From an uncultured Erythrobacter sp. (GTDB taxonomy: Bacteria; Pseudomonadota; Alphaproteobacteria; Sphingomonadales; Sphingomonadaceae): a DNA stretch of 64,000 nt. Where the stretch lies: positions 1 through 64,000 of the forward strand of contig CALBWA010000009.1 of the NCBI GenBank assembly GCA_937969505.1, given 5' to 3'. The notes below the pieces were generated by a model. The model was not told the DNA's origin and searched no databases. It saw only the letters and a program-made list of their open reading frames with translations. Positions within the stretch are counted from its first letter, which is position 1. The number at the start of each line of letters is the position of its first letter. Position numbers and translations under genes: made by a program. This document shows positions 48,333-57,933 of this stretch, one piece after another.

Positions 48333-49193
48333 TCAATCAGGCTGATACCTCAGGATCACGGTCAGCGTGTGATCCATGGCCTGTTCTGCGAACTGATGAG
48401 CAGCCACTGGGCAAAGGGGCGCGACACCCTCGGCTCTGTTTGCATTGATGCAGGCTGATTGCGGGCATTGCACGCGAATGGCATCAGCGCGCGCGCGGGC
48501 CATGATTGCACCGGGAACTGGACCAATGGCGCACACTGCGTCAGCCTCTCCCAATGCGCGGGCCTGACGCAGGGTCAGATCATCAGGATCGGCGCTGGTG
48601 ATGCAAAATTCGAAGACTTCGCTCGCCTTGGGTGCGGCCTCTCCACTGAAATGACTTGCGACCCGTGCGTGGCTTTCTGGGTCAAACGGATCAAGCGCGC
48701 CCCCTTCGCGTAAAGCATCATCAATGGCGCGTCTGCGATCGGCTCCTTCCGGGAAGGCCTTGCGAAGGGCTGGTCGCGCAGCAAACAGCGCATTGGCCAG
48801 TTTGCCCAGAGTTTCTGGCAGGATCCGCTCCAGCCTCAGGCGCACATGCTTGGCCAACCCGGCAGAGGCACCTCCGGTGCCGACGGCAATCAGCAGCGGG
48901 TCGCGATCGAGTATGCTGGGAGTGGTAAAGTCGCACAGATCGGGGCGATCAACCACATTCACCAGCAATCCGGCGCAGCGCAAATTGATCGCGGCTGTCT
49001 CGCACGCCTTTGCATCGTCATAGGCAATGAAGGCTAGGCGCACGCCTTCATCAATCGCTTGCTGCTGATCGGTGATGATCCGCCCACCGGCGCGTTTGAC
49101 CAATCGGACCTTGGGCTCAGCGGCCGCCCCATCTCCCAGCACAAGCACACCCTGGCCTGCAATCTGGTGGAACAGGGGCAGCGACTTGATCAT
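48333..49193 (-). CDS. Precorrin-2 dehydrogenase/sirohydrochlorin ferrochelatase (CysG N-terminal type)
   Basis: The N-terminal Rossmann part (GVLVLGDGAAAEPKVRLVKRAGGRI) and LLVNVVDRPDLCDFTTPSILDRDPLLIAVGTGGASAGLAKHVRLRLE are those of CysG-N/Met8, which oxidises precorrin-2 and inserts iron to make siroheme. The rest (about 190-286) is an extra domain of unclear role; TPRs or a SUMT domain are absent. The methyltransferase acting before it is the separate gene at 23 kb. Its start overlaps the lysA stop by 4 bases (ATGA). Confidence 0.82.
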   Translation of the reverse strand: MIKSLPLFHQIAGQGVLVLGDGAAAEPKVRLVKRAGGRIITDQQQAIDEGVRLAFIAYDDAKACETAAINLRCAGLLVNVVDRPDLCDFTTPSILDRDPLLIAVGTGGASAGLAKHVRLRLERILPETLGKLANALFAARPALRKAFPEGADRRRAIDDALREGGALDPFDPESHARVASHFSGEAAPKASEVFEFCITSADPDDLTLRQARALGEADAVCAIGPVPGAIMARARADAIRVQCPQSACINANRAEGVAPLCPVAAHQFAEQAMDHTLTVILRYQPD

Positions 49194-50464
49194 GTGAGGA
49201 AATCGGGCACGCGCTCAGCATCCATGATGGCGCTGGCATCTATCCGGTCGGCAACGACAGCGAACTGGTCACCATCCACCATCACTTCTGCGACAAAGCC
49301 GCGCGAATTGTAGCTGGAGGCCATGGTCGCGCCATAGGCACCGGCCGTGCGGAACACAGCCAGGTCACCATTGGCCATCGCATCGCACTCGCGGTCGCGG
49401 GCGAACGTGTCACCCGTTTCGCAGATCGGTCCGACGATATTGGCAACCATCCGCTCGCCATGCGGCTCGACAGCATCGAAATCATGCCAGGCGCCATAAA
49501 GAGCAGGGCGAGCCAGATCGTTCATCGCCGCATCGACGATCACAAAGGGTGGTCCATTGCCGCCGCGTTTGACCCGCACGACACGGGTCAACAGCACGCC
49601 CGCATTGCCCGCGATAACGCGCCCGGGTTCAAAGGTCAGTTTTACATCCCAGCCCTTGGTGGCGCGGGCGACCATGGCCCCGTATTCTGCAGGTGAAGGG
49701 GGATTCTCATCGGCCTTGTAGGGCACACCCAACCCGCCACCTAGGTCGACATGGGTAATCGAGTGTCCAGCTGCGCGCAGATCGCTGACCAATGTCCCGA
49801 TCTTGGCAAAGGCGGTTTCCAAAGGTTCCAGATCGAGCAGCTGGCTGCCGATATGGATGGCCACGCCGCGCAGATTGAGGCCGGGCAGACCAGCCAGCTC
49901 ATCAAACAATTCGCGTGCGCGCATCAGCGGCACACCGAACTTGTTTTCCGCCTTGCCGGTCGAGATTTTCTCGTGAGTTTTGGCATCAACATCGGGATTG
50001 ATCCGCAAGACGGCATCGGCCACTTCGCCGCGCCGAACTGCGATTGCCGACAATTCCTCTCCCTCTTCGCGCGATTCGATATTGAACTGTCCGATTTTCT
50101 TATCGAGGCCCAGTTCCAGCTCAGCCAAAGTCTTACCCACGCCGCTGAACACGATGTCCTGCGGCGCCATACCCGCAGCCAATGCGCGAACCAGTTCCCC
50201 GCCAGACACAACATCGGCACCAAAGCCCTGTCTTTGCAGAACTTTCAGGACTGAAAGATTGGGATTGGATTTCACTGCAAAGGCACACAGGGGCGCACGA
50301 TCGCCCGAACCCAGCGGCGCCAGCGCTGCTGAAAAGACCTGTGCATGGCGTTCCAGCGTTGCGCGTGAATAGACATAGACAGGTGTACCAACTTCCTCGG
50401 CAATCCGTGTCAGGGGAACGTCTTCGGCATGAAGAACGCCGTCGCGCAGGGCAAAATGATCCAT
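49190..50464 (-). CDS. lysA: Diaminopimelate decarboxylase LysA
   Basis: LysA decarboxylates meso-diaminopimelate to lysine with PLP. The ATG at 50464 gives MDHFALRDGVLHAEDV and 424 aa; the longer ORF-track start is in the upstream genes. Family blocks: TPVYVYSRATLERH, AVKSNPNLSVLK holding the PLP lysine, IHIGSQL, LDLGGGLGVPY-like VDLGGGLGVPY and ETGDTFARDRE. Preceded by lptM-like and argH genes, the usual arrangement. Confidence 0.95.
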   Translation of the reverse strand: MDHFALRDGVLHAEDVPLTRIAEEVGTPVYVYSRATLERHAQVFSAALAPLGSGDRAPLCAFAVKSNPNLSVLKVLQRQGFGADVVSGGELVRALAAGMAPQDIVFSGVGKTLAELELGLDKKIGQFNIESREEGEELSAIAVRRGEVADAVLRINPDVDAKTHEKISTGKAENKFGVPLMRARELFDELAGLPGLNLRGVAIHIGSQLLDLEPLETAFAKIGTLVSDLRAAGHSITHVDLGGGLGVPYKADENPPSPAEYGAMVARATKGWDVKLTFEPGRVIAGNAGVLLTRVVRVKRGGNGPPFVIVDAAMNDLARPALYGAWHDFDAVEPHGERMVANIVGPICETGDTFARDRECDAMANGDLAVFRTAGAYGATMASSYNSRGFVAEVMVDGDQFAVVADRIDASAIMDAERVPDFLT

Positions 50465-50474
50465 CAGTATGCTC

Positions 50475-50738
50475 TTATTCTGGGGGGAGATCGAAAGGGT
50501 CGTCTTCACGCTCTTCGGAACGGCGCCGCAATTCAACGCTGCGTTCTGGGGCTGCCAGCGTTTCCATGACAAGCAATTCTTCAGAATCGGGTTGGGTTTC
50601 CTGGCCGTAGGGGGCAGGCGGAAGGCTTTGTCCGGCCAGCGGCACAAGGTCGGCGCGCTGACCACATGCGCCAAGCACAACTGCGATGGCGGCGATGGCG
50701 CCGCCGCGCAGGATTGCCTGTTTGGTCATCGCCATCAT
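50475..50738 (-). CDS. LptM-like small lipoprotein upstream of lysA
   Basis: The 87-aa product starts at the ATG overlapping the argH stop (ATGA) and has a lipoprotein signal with lipobox [13 protein letters not shown]. The CGQxxxLxPL pattern after the acylated cysteine and the place between argH and lysA match LptM/YifL, a small lipoprotein that stabilises the LptDE outer-membrane LPS machine. The rest is acidic and disordered-looking. The match is to motif and context, not to a full alignment. Confidence 0.68.
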   Translation of the reverse strand: MMAMTKQAILRGGAIAAIAVVLGACGQRADLVPLAGQSLPPAPYGQETQPDSEELLVMETLAAPERSVELRRRSEEREDDPFDLPPE

Positions 50739-52156
50739 TGCACCTGCCCTTCTGCCAGTCGGGTCCGGGCTCTTTCGACCTGATGCCTGACCTGTTCCGG
50801 CGCAGTCCCTCCATAGGAATTGCGCGCGGCAACCGAGGCATCGACCGACAGGGCGTTGTACACGCGATCGTCTATCCGGCTGTCGATTGCGCGCAGCTTT
50901 TCCAAAGGTACCTGGTCGAGCATCAATTCTTCGCTCTCGGCCAGTTTGACCACAGCGCCGGTGATATGATGCGCCTCGCGGAAAGGAATGTCCGCCTCTG
51001 TTACCAGCCAATCGGCCAAGTCGGTTGCGGTGGCATAACCCAGTTCAGCCGCTTGCCGCATCCGGTCGGTGTTGAATGTGCTGTCCGCAACCATCCCGGT
51101 CATCGCCGCGATTGACAGGGCAAGCAGGCTGGCTGCTTCAAAAACAGGCGGTTTGTCGTCCTGCATATCCTTGGAATAGGCGAGCGGCAGGCCCTTCATT
51201 GTAACCATCAGCGCGGTGGCCGCGCCAATAATGCGCCCGGCGTGCCCCCGGACCAGCTCGGCCGCGTCCGGGTTCTTCTTCTGCGGCATGATCGAGCTGC
51301 CGGTGCTGAGCGTATCTGGCAGACGCACAAAACCGAAAGGCTGGCTGGCCCAGATGATGAACTCCTCTGCCAGGCGCGACAAATGCAAAGAGCATTGGCT
51401 GGCGGCCATCAGATAATCGAGGGCAAAGTCCCTGTCCGATACAGCATCAAGGCTGTTGGCAGTTGGCCGATCAAAGCCCAGCGCATCGCTGGTCGCCTGC
51501 CGGTCAATCGGGAAACCGGTGCCCGCAAGGGCGGCAGATCCCAATGGCGATTCATTCATTCTGCGCCGCGCATCGGCCAGACGCGAACGGTCTCGTGCGA
51601 TCATCTCGTAATAGGCGAGCAAATGATGGCCCAGCGTTACGGGCTGGGCGGTTTGCAAATGGGTGAATCCTGGCATGATGCTGGCGGCGTGTTCATCCGC
51701 GCGTTCAACCAGCGCGGATTGCAGCGCGCGAAGCCCGTCATCCAGATCGTCAAAAGACTGGCGCACCCACAGGCGAAAATCGGTCGCCACCTGATCATTG
51801 CGACTGCGCGCCGTGTGCAAGCGGCCAGCCACCGGACCGATCAGTTCGGCAAGGCGGCTTTCGGTGGTCATGTGAATGTCTTCAAGGTCCCAATCTTCGG
51901 GAACGCCATCGCTGGCATATTCTGCGGCGACCTGATCCAGCCCTTGGCTGATGGTAGCAGCATCCTCGGCTGTAATGATGCCCTGCGCGCCGAGCATAGC
52001 GACATGCGCCTTGGAAGCGGCGATATCCTGGCTCCACAATGCCTTGTCGAACGGAATCGAGGCATTGATTTCGCGCATGATCGCGCTAGGTCCGTCTGCG
52101 AACCTGCCGCCCCACATTTGATTGGAGCCTGCCGTGTCTTTGCGCTTTTCGTTCAT
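50735..52156 (-). CDS. argH: Argininosuccinate lyase ArgH
   Basis: ArgH splits argininosuccinate into arginine and fumarate. The 473-aa protein has the fumarase/aspartase superfamily signature [19 protein letters not shown] with the catalytic serine, [14 protein letters not shown], and [17 protein letters not shown]. Start is the ATG whose complement overlaps the divergent tlpA-like gene. It is followed by the lptM-like gene and lysA on the same strand. Confidence 0.96.
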   Translation of the reverse strand: MNEKRKDTAGSNQMWGGRFADGPSAIMREINASIPFDKALWSQDIAASKAHVAMLGAQGIITAEDAATISQGLDQVAAEYASDGVPEDWDLEDIHMTTESRLAELIGPVAGRLHTARSRNDQVATDFRLWVRQSFDDLDDGLRALQSALVERADEHAASIMPGFTHLQTAQPVTLGHHLLAYYEMIARDRSRLADARRRMNESPLGSAALAGTGFPIDRQATSDALGFDRPTANSLDAVSDRDFALDYLMAASQCSLHLSRLAEEFIIWASQPFGFVRLPDTLSTGSSIMPQKKNPDAAELVRGHAGRIIGAATALMVTMKGLPLAYSKDMQDDKPPVFEAASLLALSIAAMTGMVADSTFNTDRMRQAAELGYATATDLADWLVTEADIPFREAHHITGAVVKLAESEELMLDQVPLEKLRAIDSRIDDRVYNALSVDASVAARNSYGGTAPEQVRHQVERARTRLAEGQVQ

Positions 52157-52709
52157 GATTGTGTTTTCAACATTGTTTCTTGGCGCCTGCGATAGGGCCG
52201 AGGAACAGCCTGCGCAACCTCAAGCAGAGGCAACTCCGCCGCCACACCCATTGCTGAGTGGGACGATTGACCGGCAATTTGCCGGAACTTTGATGCCTGA
52301 CGTGGTCGTGTCGGATCCTGATGGTCGTGAAATCAATTTGGCAGCAATGCAGGGCGAGCCGGTTCTGTTAAACCTGTGGGCGACATGGTGCGCCCCTTGC
52401 GTGGTTGAAATGCCGCTGCTCGATAATCTGGCGGACAAGATGGAAGGCAGGCTACGCGTCGTGACTGTCAGCGAAGACATCCGCGGCGCCGAGCTGGTCG
52501 AACCCTTCTTTGCCGAGAAGCAGTTCCGCAATCTGGAACCCTGGCTTGACCCCGATAATGAATTGGGCACCGCGCTCAGCAAATATGGCGTGTTACCAAT
52601 GACTGTTCTGTTTGATGCCAGCGGGCAGGAAGTGTTCCGCGTTCCGGGTGGTTACCCCTGGGACAGCGAAGAAACCATCGCGCAGATCGAGGAAGCGATC
52701 GGGGGATAG
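52134..52709 (+). CDS. TlpA-like thioredoxin-fold lipoprotein
   Basis: The GTG at 52134 is preceded at 6 bases by GGAG and yields a basic-hydrophobic lipoprotein signal, [19 protein letters not shown]; the ATG at 52155 would lack the basic residue, so GTG is preferred (191 aa). The thioredoxin fold has the redox motif [13 protein letters not shown] and the cis-proline [10 protein letters not shown]. It should act as a disulfide reductase or cytochrome c maturation factor anchored in the membrane facing the periplasm. Its first 23 bases overlap the 5' end of argH on the other strand. Confidence 0.83.
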   Translation: MSLRFSFMIVFSTLFLGACDRAEEQPAQPQAEATPPPHPLLSGTIDRQFAGTLMPDVVVSDPDGREINLAAMQGEPVLLNLWATWCAPCVVEMPLLDNLADKMEGRLRVVTVSEDIRGAELVEPFFAEKQFRNLEPWLDPDNELGTALSKYGVLPMTVLFDASGQEVFRVPGGYPWDSEETIAQIEEAIGG

Positions 52710-52739
52710 GGCGTGTGCCACATTGACGGGGAAGGGCCG

Positions 52740-52815
52740 TGGTGGGCGATGACAGGCTCGAACTGCCGACCCTCTCGGTGTAAACGAGATGCTCTACCAA
52801 CTGAGCTAATCGCCC
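52740..52815 (-). tRNA. tRNA-Val (anticodon TAC)
   Basis: Minus-strand acceptor arms GGGCGAT/ATCGCCC pair perfectly with a discriminator A and encoded CCA. D-arm TAGCTCAGTTGGTAGAGC, anticodon stem CTCGT-type with loop reading TAC, and T-arm with GTTCGAGCC are intact. TAC reads GTA and related valine codons. Confidence 0.95.
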
Positions 52816-52900
52816 CACGGAAGCGCGCTATCTAACGCCTCTTTTCGTAAAATCAATTGCCTTCTGGTATGAATCTTCACCCGCAGCTATCGCGGCCTGC

Positions 52901-53893
52901 ATGAACAAGGCGGCAAACATCCTGATTTTGGCCACTGGCGGCACCATTGCCGGCACCGCGGGAGCAGCACTGAAGCGCGATTACCGGCCCGGGCAGATCG
53001 GCATTGATGCCTTTATCGATCAGGCCGAAGCGATGGGCGTGCCAGCGCGGCTGACGGGAAAAGAGATTGCCGCCATCGGGTCAGAGGACATTGGCCCGGA
53101 CATCTGGCGCAAACTGCATTCGGCTTGTTCCGCAGCGATGGTGGACCCGGGTGTGGACGGGGTGGTGATCACCCATGGGACCGACACGGCTGAGGAAACT
53201 GCGCTGTTGCTCGATCTGACCCTGCCAACCAATAAACCGGTGGTGCTGGTGGGCGCGATGCGCCCCGCAGACGCGGTCGGAAGTGATGGAATGCGTAACT
53301 TTATCAATGCGGTTCGGGTGGCAAGCGATCCCGACGCTTCGGGGAGAGGCGTGTTGCTGGTAATGAGCGACCGGGTGATCTCGGCCCGCGATGCGCGCAA
53401 GGCGCGGACCACCGGAACCGATGCCTTTCGCGGGTTTCCGCGCGATTCGGTTGGCAGCGTGACGCCCAGCTCGCTCGATTGGTTTGGTGATCCATGGGCG
53501 ACTGACCGTCCAGCGCGCTTTGACTTTCCCGATGCCTTTCCCATCGTCCCGATCCTGCATGCCTACGCCGGGATGCAGCCTGAGCTGGTCGATTGCCTGA
53601 TTGGCGGAACGGGGGAGCGGGCATCGGGGCTTGTGCTGGCGGGATTCGGTGATGGCAATGCCCCTGCGGCGATCCGCGATGCTTTGGCCAAGACTGCCCG
53701 GAACGGAACGGTAATTGTCCGTGCCAGTCGTGTGGATGAAGGGCTGGTCGACCGCGACGACGAGGACACTGGCGCAGGCTTTGTGGCGGCTCGCGGCCTC
53801 AACGCGGTCAAGGCGCGGATATTGCTGCAGGTGATGCTGGCGAGCGGGATCAGCGACCCCGCTGTTATCCAGCAAGCTTTTGATCGGCGTTAG
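52901..53893 (+). CDS. L-asparaginase
   Basis: The 330-aa protein has the two asparaginase threonine sites: LATGGTIAGTAG (Thr15) near the N-terminus and THGTDTAEETALLLDLT. The lysine and aspartate of the active site are in VLVGAMRPADAVGSDG. It is of the bacterial AnsA/AnsB fold and hydrolyses asparagine to aspartate and ammonia. It has no signal peptide, so it is likely cytoplasmic. Type I or II cannot be settled from sequence alone. Confidence 0.93.
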   Translation: MNKAANILILATGGTIAGTAGAALKRDYRPGQIGIDAFIDQAEAMGVPARLTGKEIAAIGSEDIGPDIWRKLHSACSAAMVDPGVDGVVITHGTDTAEETALLLDLTLPTNKPVVLVGAMRPADAVGSDGMRNFINAVRVASDPDASGRGVLLVMSDRVISARDARKARTTGTDAFRGFPRDSVGSVTPSSLDWFGDPWATDRPARFDFPDAFPIVPILHAYAGMQPELVDCLIGGTGERASGLVLAGFGDGNAPAAIRDALAKTARNGTVIVRASRVDEGLVDRDDEDTGAGFVAARGLNAVKARILLQVMLASGISDPAVIQQAFDRR

Positions 53894-53976
53894 TTTGGAG
53901 AGCGATGACTGATTCGCCGCGCCTCGCGTAAAAAACTGACATTCAGCTTACGACCCAATTGCTGAAGTTGGTTTTC

Positions 53977-54822
53977 TCATCGTTCCTCAATCGACACATC
54001 GAACTGATCGATCCACATTACGCCTTCGCCGCGCATGATTTCCGCCCCCAGTTCAACATCAGCAATGTAAGCACCATCGAAGTTCAGATGTGCAAGCGGT
54101 TCGGCACGCAGCAACGCAACAGGATCAAATTCAGCTGCAAATCCTTGGTCCTTCGCGACGAACGCAACGTAAATCCATTTATTGGCGTTCGCGCCCGAAA
54201 CGTCGTGCCAAGTTTCGTCTAACCAAATCTCCCACTCCGTCCCATCTCGCATAACTGTGCCGATCCTTGCACCTGCTGGAGAAAGATGGTCGGCGGTCGC
54301 ATAGGTCCAGATCATGACCTCCGCCACGATACTCTCTGGTTCGGCCTTAGTGACAATGTCAGGGTTGTCTGTGAGCCACAAAGTAGTGACGATGTTATGC
54401 TCGGTTGGCCCATCAAGCTCCACTTGTGTGGTCACTCTCATCGTTCCGATACCGTCAATCTCAATCGGGAAGCGTGTATCCAATCGAGGTAGTGGATCCC
54501 AAGGTGACATGCCGTTCTTGGCTTGCGGTTGCGCGTATATCTCCCGGCCTGAATTCGGCCATTTCCAATAGAACCCCAAACGTTCGGCGTCTACCGGGTC
54601 ACGCACAATGCACTGAGTCCAAGGGAAATCTCCGGCCGCTTGGACGTTCCAGACGTTGTTGAAGTAGATTGCCTCTCCCTGGGGCACCTTGGCCCACGCT
54701 TCGCATTCAAGTTCTTCAGTTAGCGGAGCCACCCATTCCTGGGTTGTCTGCGGAGTGCAGGCTGAGGTTAGAGCAACAACGAGTGGCCAGAGCATTACGG
54801 TTTCATGTGCCAGAATCTTCAT
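53977..54822 (-). CDS. Lipoprotein with a glycoside hydrolase family 12-like domain
   Basis: The 281-aa protein starts at MKILAHETVMLW and has a lipobox LTSAC (Cys22). The mature part shows GH12 landmarks in order: NNVWN, Cys-Ile, AEVMIWT with Glu168 in the nucleophile position, GARIGTVMRDGTEWEIWL, YVAFVAKD, and VELGAEIMRGEG with Glu261 in the acid/base position. GH12 enzymes cut beta-1,4-glucan or xyloglucan. Glu168, Glu261 and the spacing match, but overall similarity is low. The gene is alone on its strand between an asparaginase and an MDR gene and looks less GC-rich than its neighbours. Confidence 0.72.
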   Translation of the reverse strand: MKILAHETVMLWPLVVALTSACTPQTTQEWVAPLTEELECEAWAKVPQGEAIYFNNVWNVQAAGDFPWTQCIVRDPVDAERLGFYWKWPNSGREIYAQPQAKNGMSPWDPLPRLDTRFPIEIDGIGTMRVTTQVELDGPTEHNIVTTLWLTDNPDIVTKAEPESIVAEVMIWTYATADHLSPAGARIGTVMRDGTEWEIWLDETWHDVSGANANKWIYVAFVAKDQGFAAEFDPVALLRAEPLAHLNFDGAYIADVELGAEIMRGEGVMWIDQFDVSIEER

Positions 54823-55027
54823 TGGTATCACCAGTCGACTGCAAGTGTGTGTCTGATCGATATACTACACTATAACGCTGGACAACACCGACGTTCGCAT
54901 TCCACCCCAATTGCAGTCATACTGGGGCAGCCTGAAGCTGCGACAAAGAATTCAATTGCTGGATAGGCCGCCGAGCCGCGAGTCCCCGCCTAGGCAGAAA
55001 CTCGCAGACTCGATTCGGCGTGCTCAA

Positions 55028-56140
55028 TCAAGAATGCGGGGTTACGAGGTATTTCTCGCCGGTTTTCATCTGGCGATAATCTTGGATCGCTTCCTTGGTC
55101 AGCATCTCTTCTAGATTGACCTTAGCCTTGTAATGCGAGGCGAAAGTGGTCGTCAGGTTCTGCTGAACGCGGGTGCGCATTTTGACCACGGTTTCCATGC
55201 CCGCATTGGCCAGAAACGGTGTCAGCAGGAATCCTGAAACGGTCCATTGCAAGCCATAGGACGGGGTAAGAATGGTCGGGCCCAGGTCCAGTCGGCCGTA
55301 CATGTACATCTTCTTGTCCTGATTGGAGCCATAGCGCGAGAATTCATCCATCTGGCTGGCCGCAACCTGCTCCATCGCTTTCAGCACGCCATCGGTGGCC
55401 TGTCCGCCACCTATCGGATCGAAGCCGAGGAAGGCGCCCGTCGCCGAAATCGCTGCACGCAATTGCGCCATGTAATCATCATCCGATGAGTTCACGACAT
55501 GCTCAGCGCCCAGACCTTTCAGCAACTCGACATGCTCTTGCTTGCGCACGATATTGACCAGCTTCATTCCGTCTTCGAGGCAGATCTTGTTGAGCATCTG
55601 ACCTAGGTTTGATGCTGCGGCCAGATGAATGATCGCATCATGACCTTCCATCCTTGCGGTCTCGACGAAAGCCAATGCAGTCATCGGATTGACGAAGCTG
55701 GAGGCACCCTGTTCGCTGGTGTGCTCACCCAGTGGCAGGCACATCATCGCATCAGGGATCGCATATTGAGAAAAAGCATTGCCCGGCACACAGGCCACGC
55801 GCTGACCCATCAGCGCTTTGGCCATGTCGCTATCGCCGGTGGCGATGACGGTGCCGGCACCCTCGTTCCCGGCGGGCAGACGCTGTCCATGACGGCCTTT
55901 TTGACCCGACAAGAAAGGCTCGGGCATCTGCGCCACAACCTTGCCGTGAGAATATTCCGCATTGTCGAAGTCCGCCGCGCTGGTCAGGATCGCAAGATCC
56001 GACGGGTTGATCGGGGCCGCTTCCATCTTGACCAGAACCTGATTGCCGGTTGGTTCGGGAAAGCTTGCCTCGGCCACTTCCAGTGTCAGCGTGCCGCCCG
56101 CATCGAGGGTGGTAAAAAGTTGCTTGCCGGTGGTGGTCAT
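55028..56140 (-). CDS. Medium-chain dehydrogenase/reductase (zinc-free, quinone oxidoreductase-like)
   Basis: The ATG after CAGGAGAGACCGCA gives 370 aa. AAPINPSDLA near residue 45, GNEGAGTVIATG and the NAD(P)-binding AAASNLGQMLNKICLEDGMKLVNIVRKQEHVELLKGLGAEHVVNS are those of MDR quinone oxidoreductases and enoyl reductases. Zinc-binding cysteines of alcohol dehydrogenases are absent. The C-terminus is longer than in QorA. Substrate unknown. Confidence 0.85.
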   Translation of the reverse strand: MTTTGKQLFTTLDAGGTLTLEVAEASFPEPTGNQVLVKMEAAPINPSDLAILTSAADFDNAEYSHGKVVAQMPEPFLSGQKGRHGQRLPAGNEGAGTVIATGDSDMAKALMGQRVACVPGNAFSQYAIPDAMMCLPLGEHTSEQGASSFVNPMTALAFVETARMEGHDAIIHLAAASNLGQMLNKICLEDGMKLVNIVRKQEHVELLKGLGAEHVVNSSDDDYMAQLRAAISATGAFLGFDPIGGGQATDGVLKAMEQVAASQMDEFSRYGSNQDKKMYMYGRLDLGPTILTPSYGLQWTVSGFLLTPFLANAGMETVVKMRTRVQQNLTTTFASHYKAKVNLEEMLTKEAIQDYRQMKTGEKYLVTPHS

Positions 56141-56235
56141 TGCGGTCTCTCCTGTAAAAGTTTTCACCTCGCTAGGCGTGCAAATCGGGCTTGGCTAGGG
56201 TGACGTTAGGTCAACTTGGCCCGCGCTGGACGGCT

Positions 56236-56979
56236 TTAGTCGGAGTAAATCGCTTCAACAAAATACAGGCCATGGGGCGGTGCATTAAGGCCCAATTCCT
56301 GCCGGTCGGCAGCGGCCAATGCTGCGGCGACACGCTGTTCTTCCCATGATCCGGCCCCGACGAGTTTGAGGCAACCCACCATGCTGCGCACCTGATGATG
56401 CAGGAAGCTGCGCGCAGCGGCATGAATGTGAATTTCCGATCCGACCCGCTCGACATCCAGCCGATCAAGTGTCTTGACCGGATCCTGGGCCTGGCAATGG
56501 GCAGAACGGAAGGTGGTGAAGTCATGCCGACCGACCAACGCTTGGGCCGCGCGATGCATCGCCTCTGCATCGAGCGGCTGTGCGACATGCCATACCCGGT
56601 CGCGGTCCAGCGTCACTGGCGCCCGGCGATTGGAAATCCGGTAGAGATAACGCCGTCCGGTGCAGGAAAAACGCGCATGCCATCCATCATCCACCACTTC
56701 GCAATGGGTCACGGCAATCGGGTCAGGCCGCATTTTGGCGTTGAGCGCTTGCATCAGGCGAAACGGTTCGAACGGCTTTGCAATGTCGATGTGGCTGCGC
56801 ATGGCGAGGGCATGGACACCGGAATCGGTTCGCCCGGCGCTGAACAGCGTCACATCCTCGCCCGTGATTGCTGCGGCGGCATCCTCTACCGATTGCTGCA
56901 CGCTGGGGCCATGCGGTTGGCGTTGCAGCCCCATGAAGGGCGTGCCGTCAAATTCCAGGGTGAGGGCAAATCGGGTCAA
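56236..56979 (-). CDS. truA: tRNA pseudouridine(38-40) synthase TruA
   Basis: TruA makes pseudouridine at positions 38-40 of tRNA anticodon loops. The 247-aa protein has the catalytic Asp52 in [13 protein letters not shown], plus [13 protein letters not shown] and the usual C-terminal domain ending [13 protein letters not shown]. It overlaps fmt upstream by 4 bases (ATGA). Confidence 0.96.
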   Translation of the reverse strand: MTRFALTLEFDGTPFMGLQRQPHGPSVQQSVEDAAAAITGEDVTLFSAGRTDSGVHALAMRSHIDIAKPFEPFRLMQALNAKMRPDPIAVTHCEVVDDGWHARFSCTGRRYLYRISNRRAPVTLDRDRVWHVAQPLDAEAMHRAAQALVGRHDFTTFRSAHCQAQDPVKTLDRLDVERVGSEIHIHAAARSFLHHQVRSMVGCLKLVGAGSWEEQRVAAALAAADRQELGLNAPPHGLYFVEAIYSD

Positions 56980-57881
56980 TCGAATATCGCCCCAGTGGCG
57001 ATGGCTGTGCCGCGCAGGAACTCTGCCCGGTCCATCGCCGGTTTCCCAGCGCGTTGCAGGCAGATGGGACGCAGAGCACCTTCACCGCAGGCAATCGTCA
57101 GATCATCGTCCAGCACTTCACCTGGCTGACCAAAACCATCAACCCGCTCTGCTCTCAAGAACTTGACCCGCACACCGTCAATTTCGCTCCACGCGCCGGG
57201 GAAGGGGGCAAGGCCGTGCATGTGTCGTACCAGTTCTGCGGCCGGCCGCGACCAGTCGATGCGTGCCTCGGCCTTGTCGATCTTGGGTGCATAGGTCGCA
57301 TTGTCATCATTCTGCGCGACGGGAATGTGGATCGCCAGATCACGCAAGGTGCCGACCATCAATTGCGCGCCAAGCTCGGCCAGTTCCTCGGTCAGCTCGC
57401 CAGTGGTCTTGTCCTCGATCGGGGTGCGAACGGTGGCCAGCATGGGGCCAGTGTCCAGCCCCGCCTCCATCTGCATGATCGTCACCCCCGTGCCGGGATC
57501 ACCCGCCATCACCGCGCGGTGTATGGGGGCCGCCCCGCGCCAGCGCGGCAGGATGGAGGCATGGATATTGATGCAGCCATGGGTGGGCGCATCAAGAATG
57601 GGCTGTGGCAGGATGAGGCCATAGGCGGCCACCACTGCCACATCGGCATTCAGTTCTGCAAATTCTGCCTGAGCTTCAGCGGATTTAAGCGATTTGGGCG
57701 AGCGGACCTTGATGCCCAATTGCTCAGCCATTGTCTGGACGGGCGAAGGTTGCAGCTTCTTGCCACGGCCGGAGGGGCGCGGCGGCTGGGTGTAGACGCA
57801 CACGATCTCGTGCGCCGCCTCGTGCAGGGCGACCAATGCCGGAACGGCAAAATCGGGTGTTCCCATGAAAATTATGCGCAT
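56976..57881 (-). CDS. fmt: Methionyl-tRNA formyltransferase Fmt
   Basis: Fmt formylates initiator Met-tRNA with 10-formyl-THF. The ATG at 57881 gives [16 protein letters not shown] and 301 aa; the long ORF-track extension runs through recR. The formyltransferase signature [25 protein letters not shown] and the [10 protein letters not shown] loop are clear, with a C-terminal OB-like domain. fmt and the deformylase gene def are close but on opposite strands with recR between. Confidence 0.96.
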   Translation of the reverse strand: MRIIFMGTPDFAVPALVALHEAAHEIVCVYTQPPRPSGRGKKLQPSPVQTMAEQLGIKVRSPKSLKSAEAQAEFAELNADVAVVAAYGLILPQPILDAPTHGCINIHASILPRWRGAAPIHRAVMAGDPGTGVTIMQMEAGLDTGPMLATVRTPIEDKTTGELTEELAELGAQLMVGTLRDLAIHIPVAQNDDNATYAPKIDKAEARIDWSRPAAELVRHMHGLAPFPGAWSEIDGVRVKFLRAERVDGFGQPGEVLDDDLTIACGEGALRPICLQRAGKPAMDRAEFLRGTAIATGAIFD

Positions 57882-57933
57882 GGCGTGGTGGCGGGCCTTT
57901 CTTGAACCGTGCGAAGCCCCTATCTCTCCCCCC

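Noticed and set aside
54823-55027. Possible promoter or attachment site upstream of the GH12-like gene
   Set aside because: A TATAGTGTAGTATA-like stretch and a few short pairings are present, but nothing reaches a recognisable promoter, tRNA fragment or repeat.
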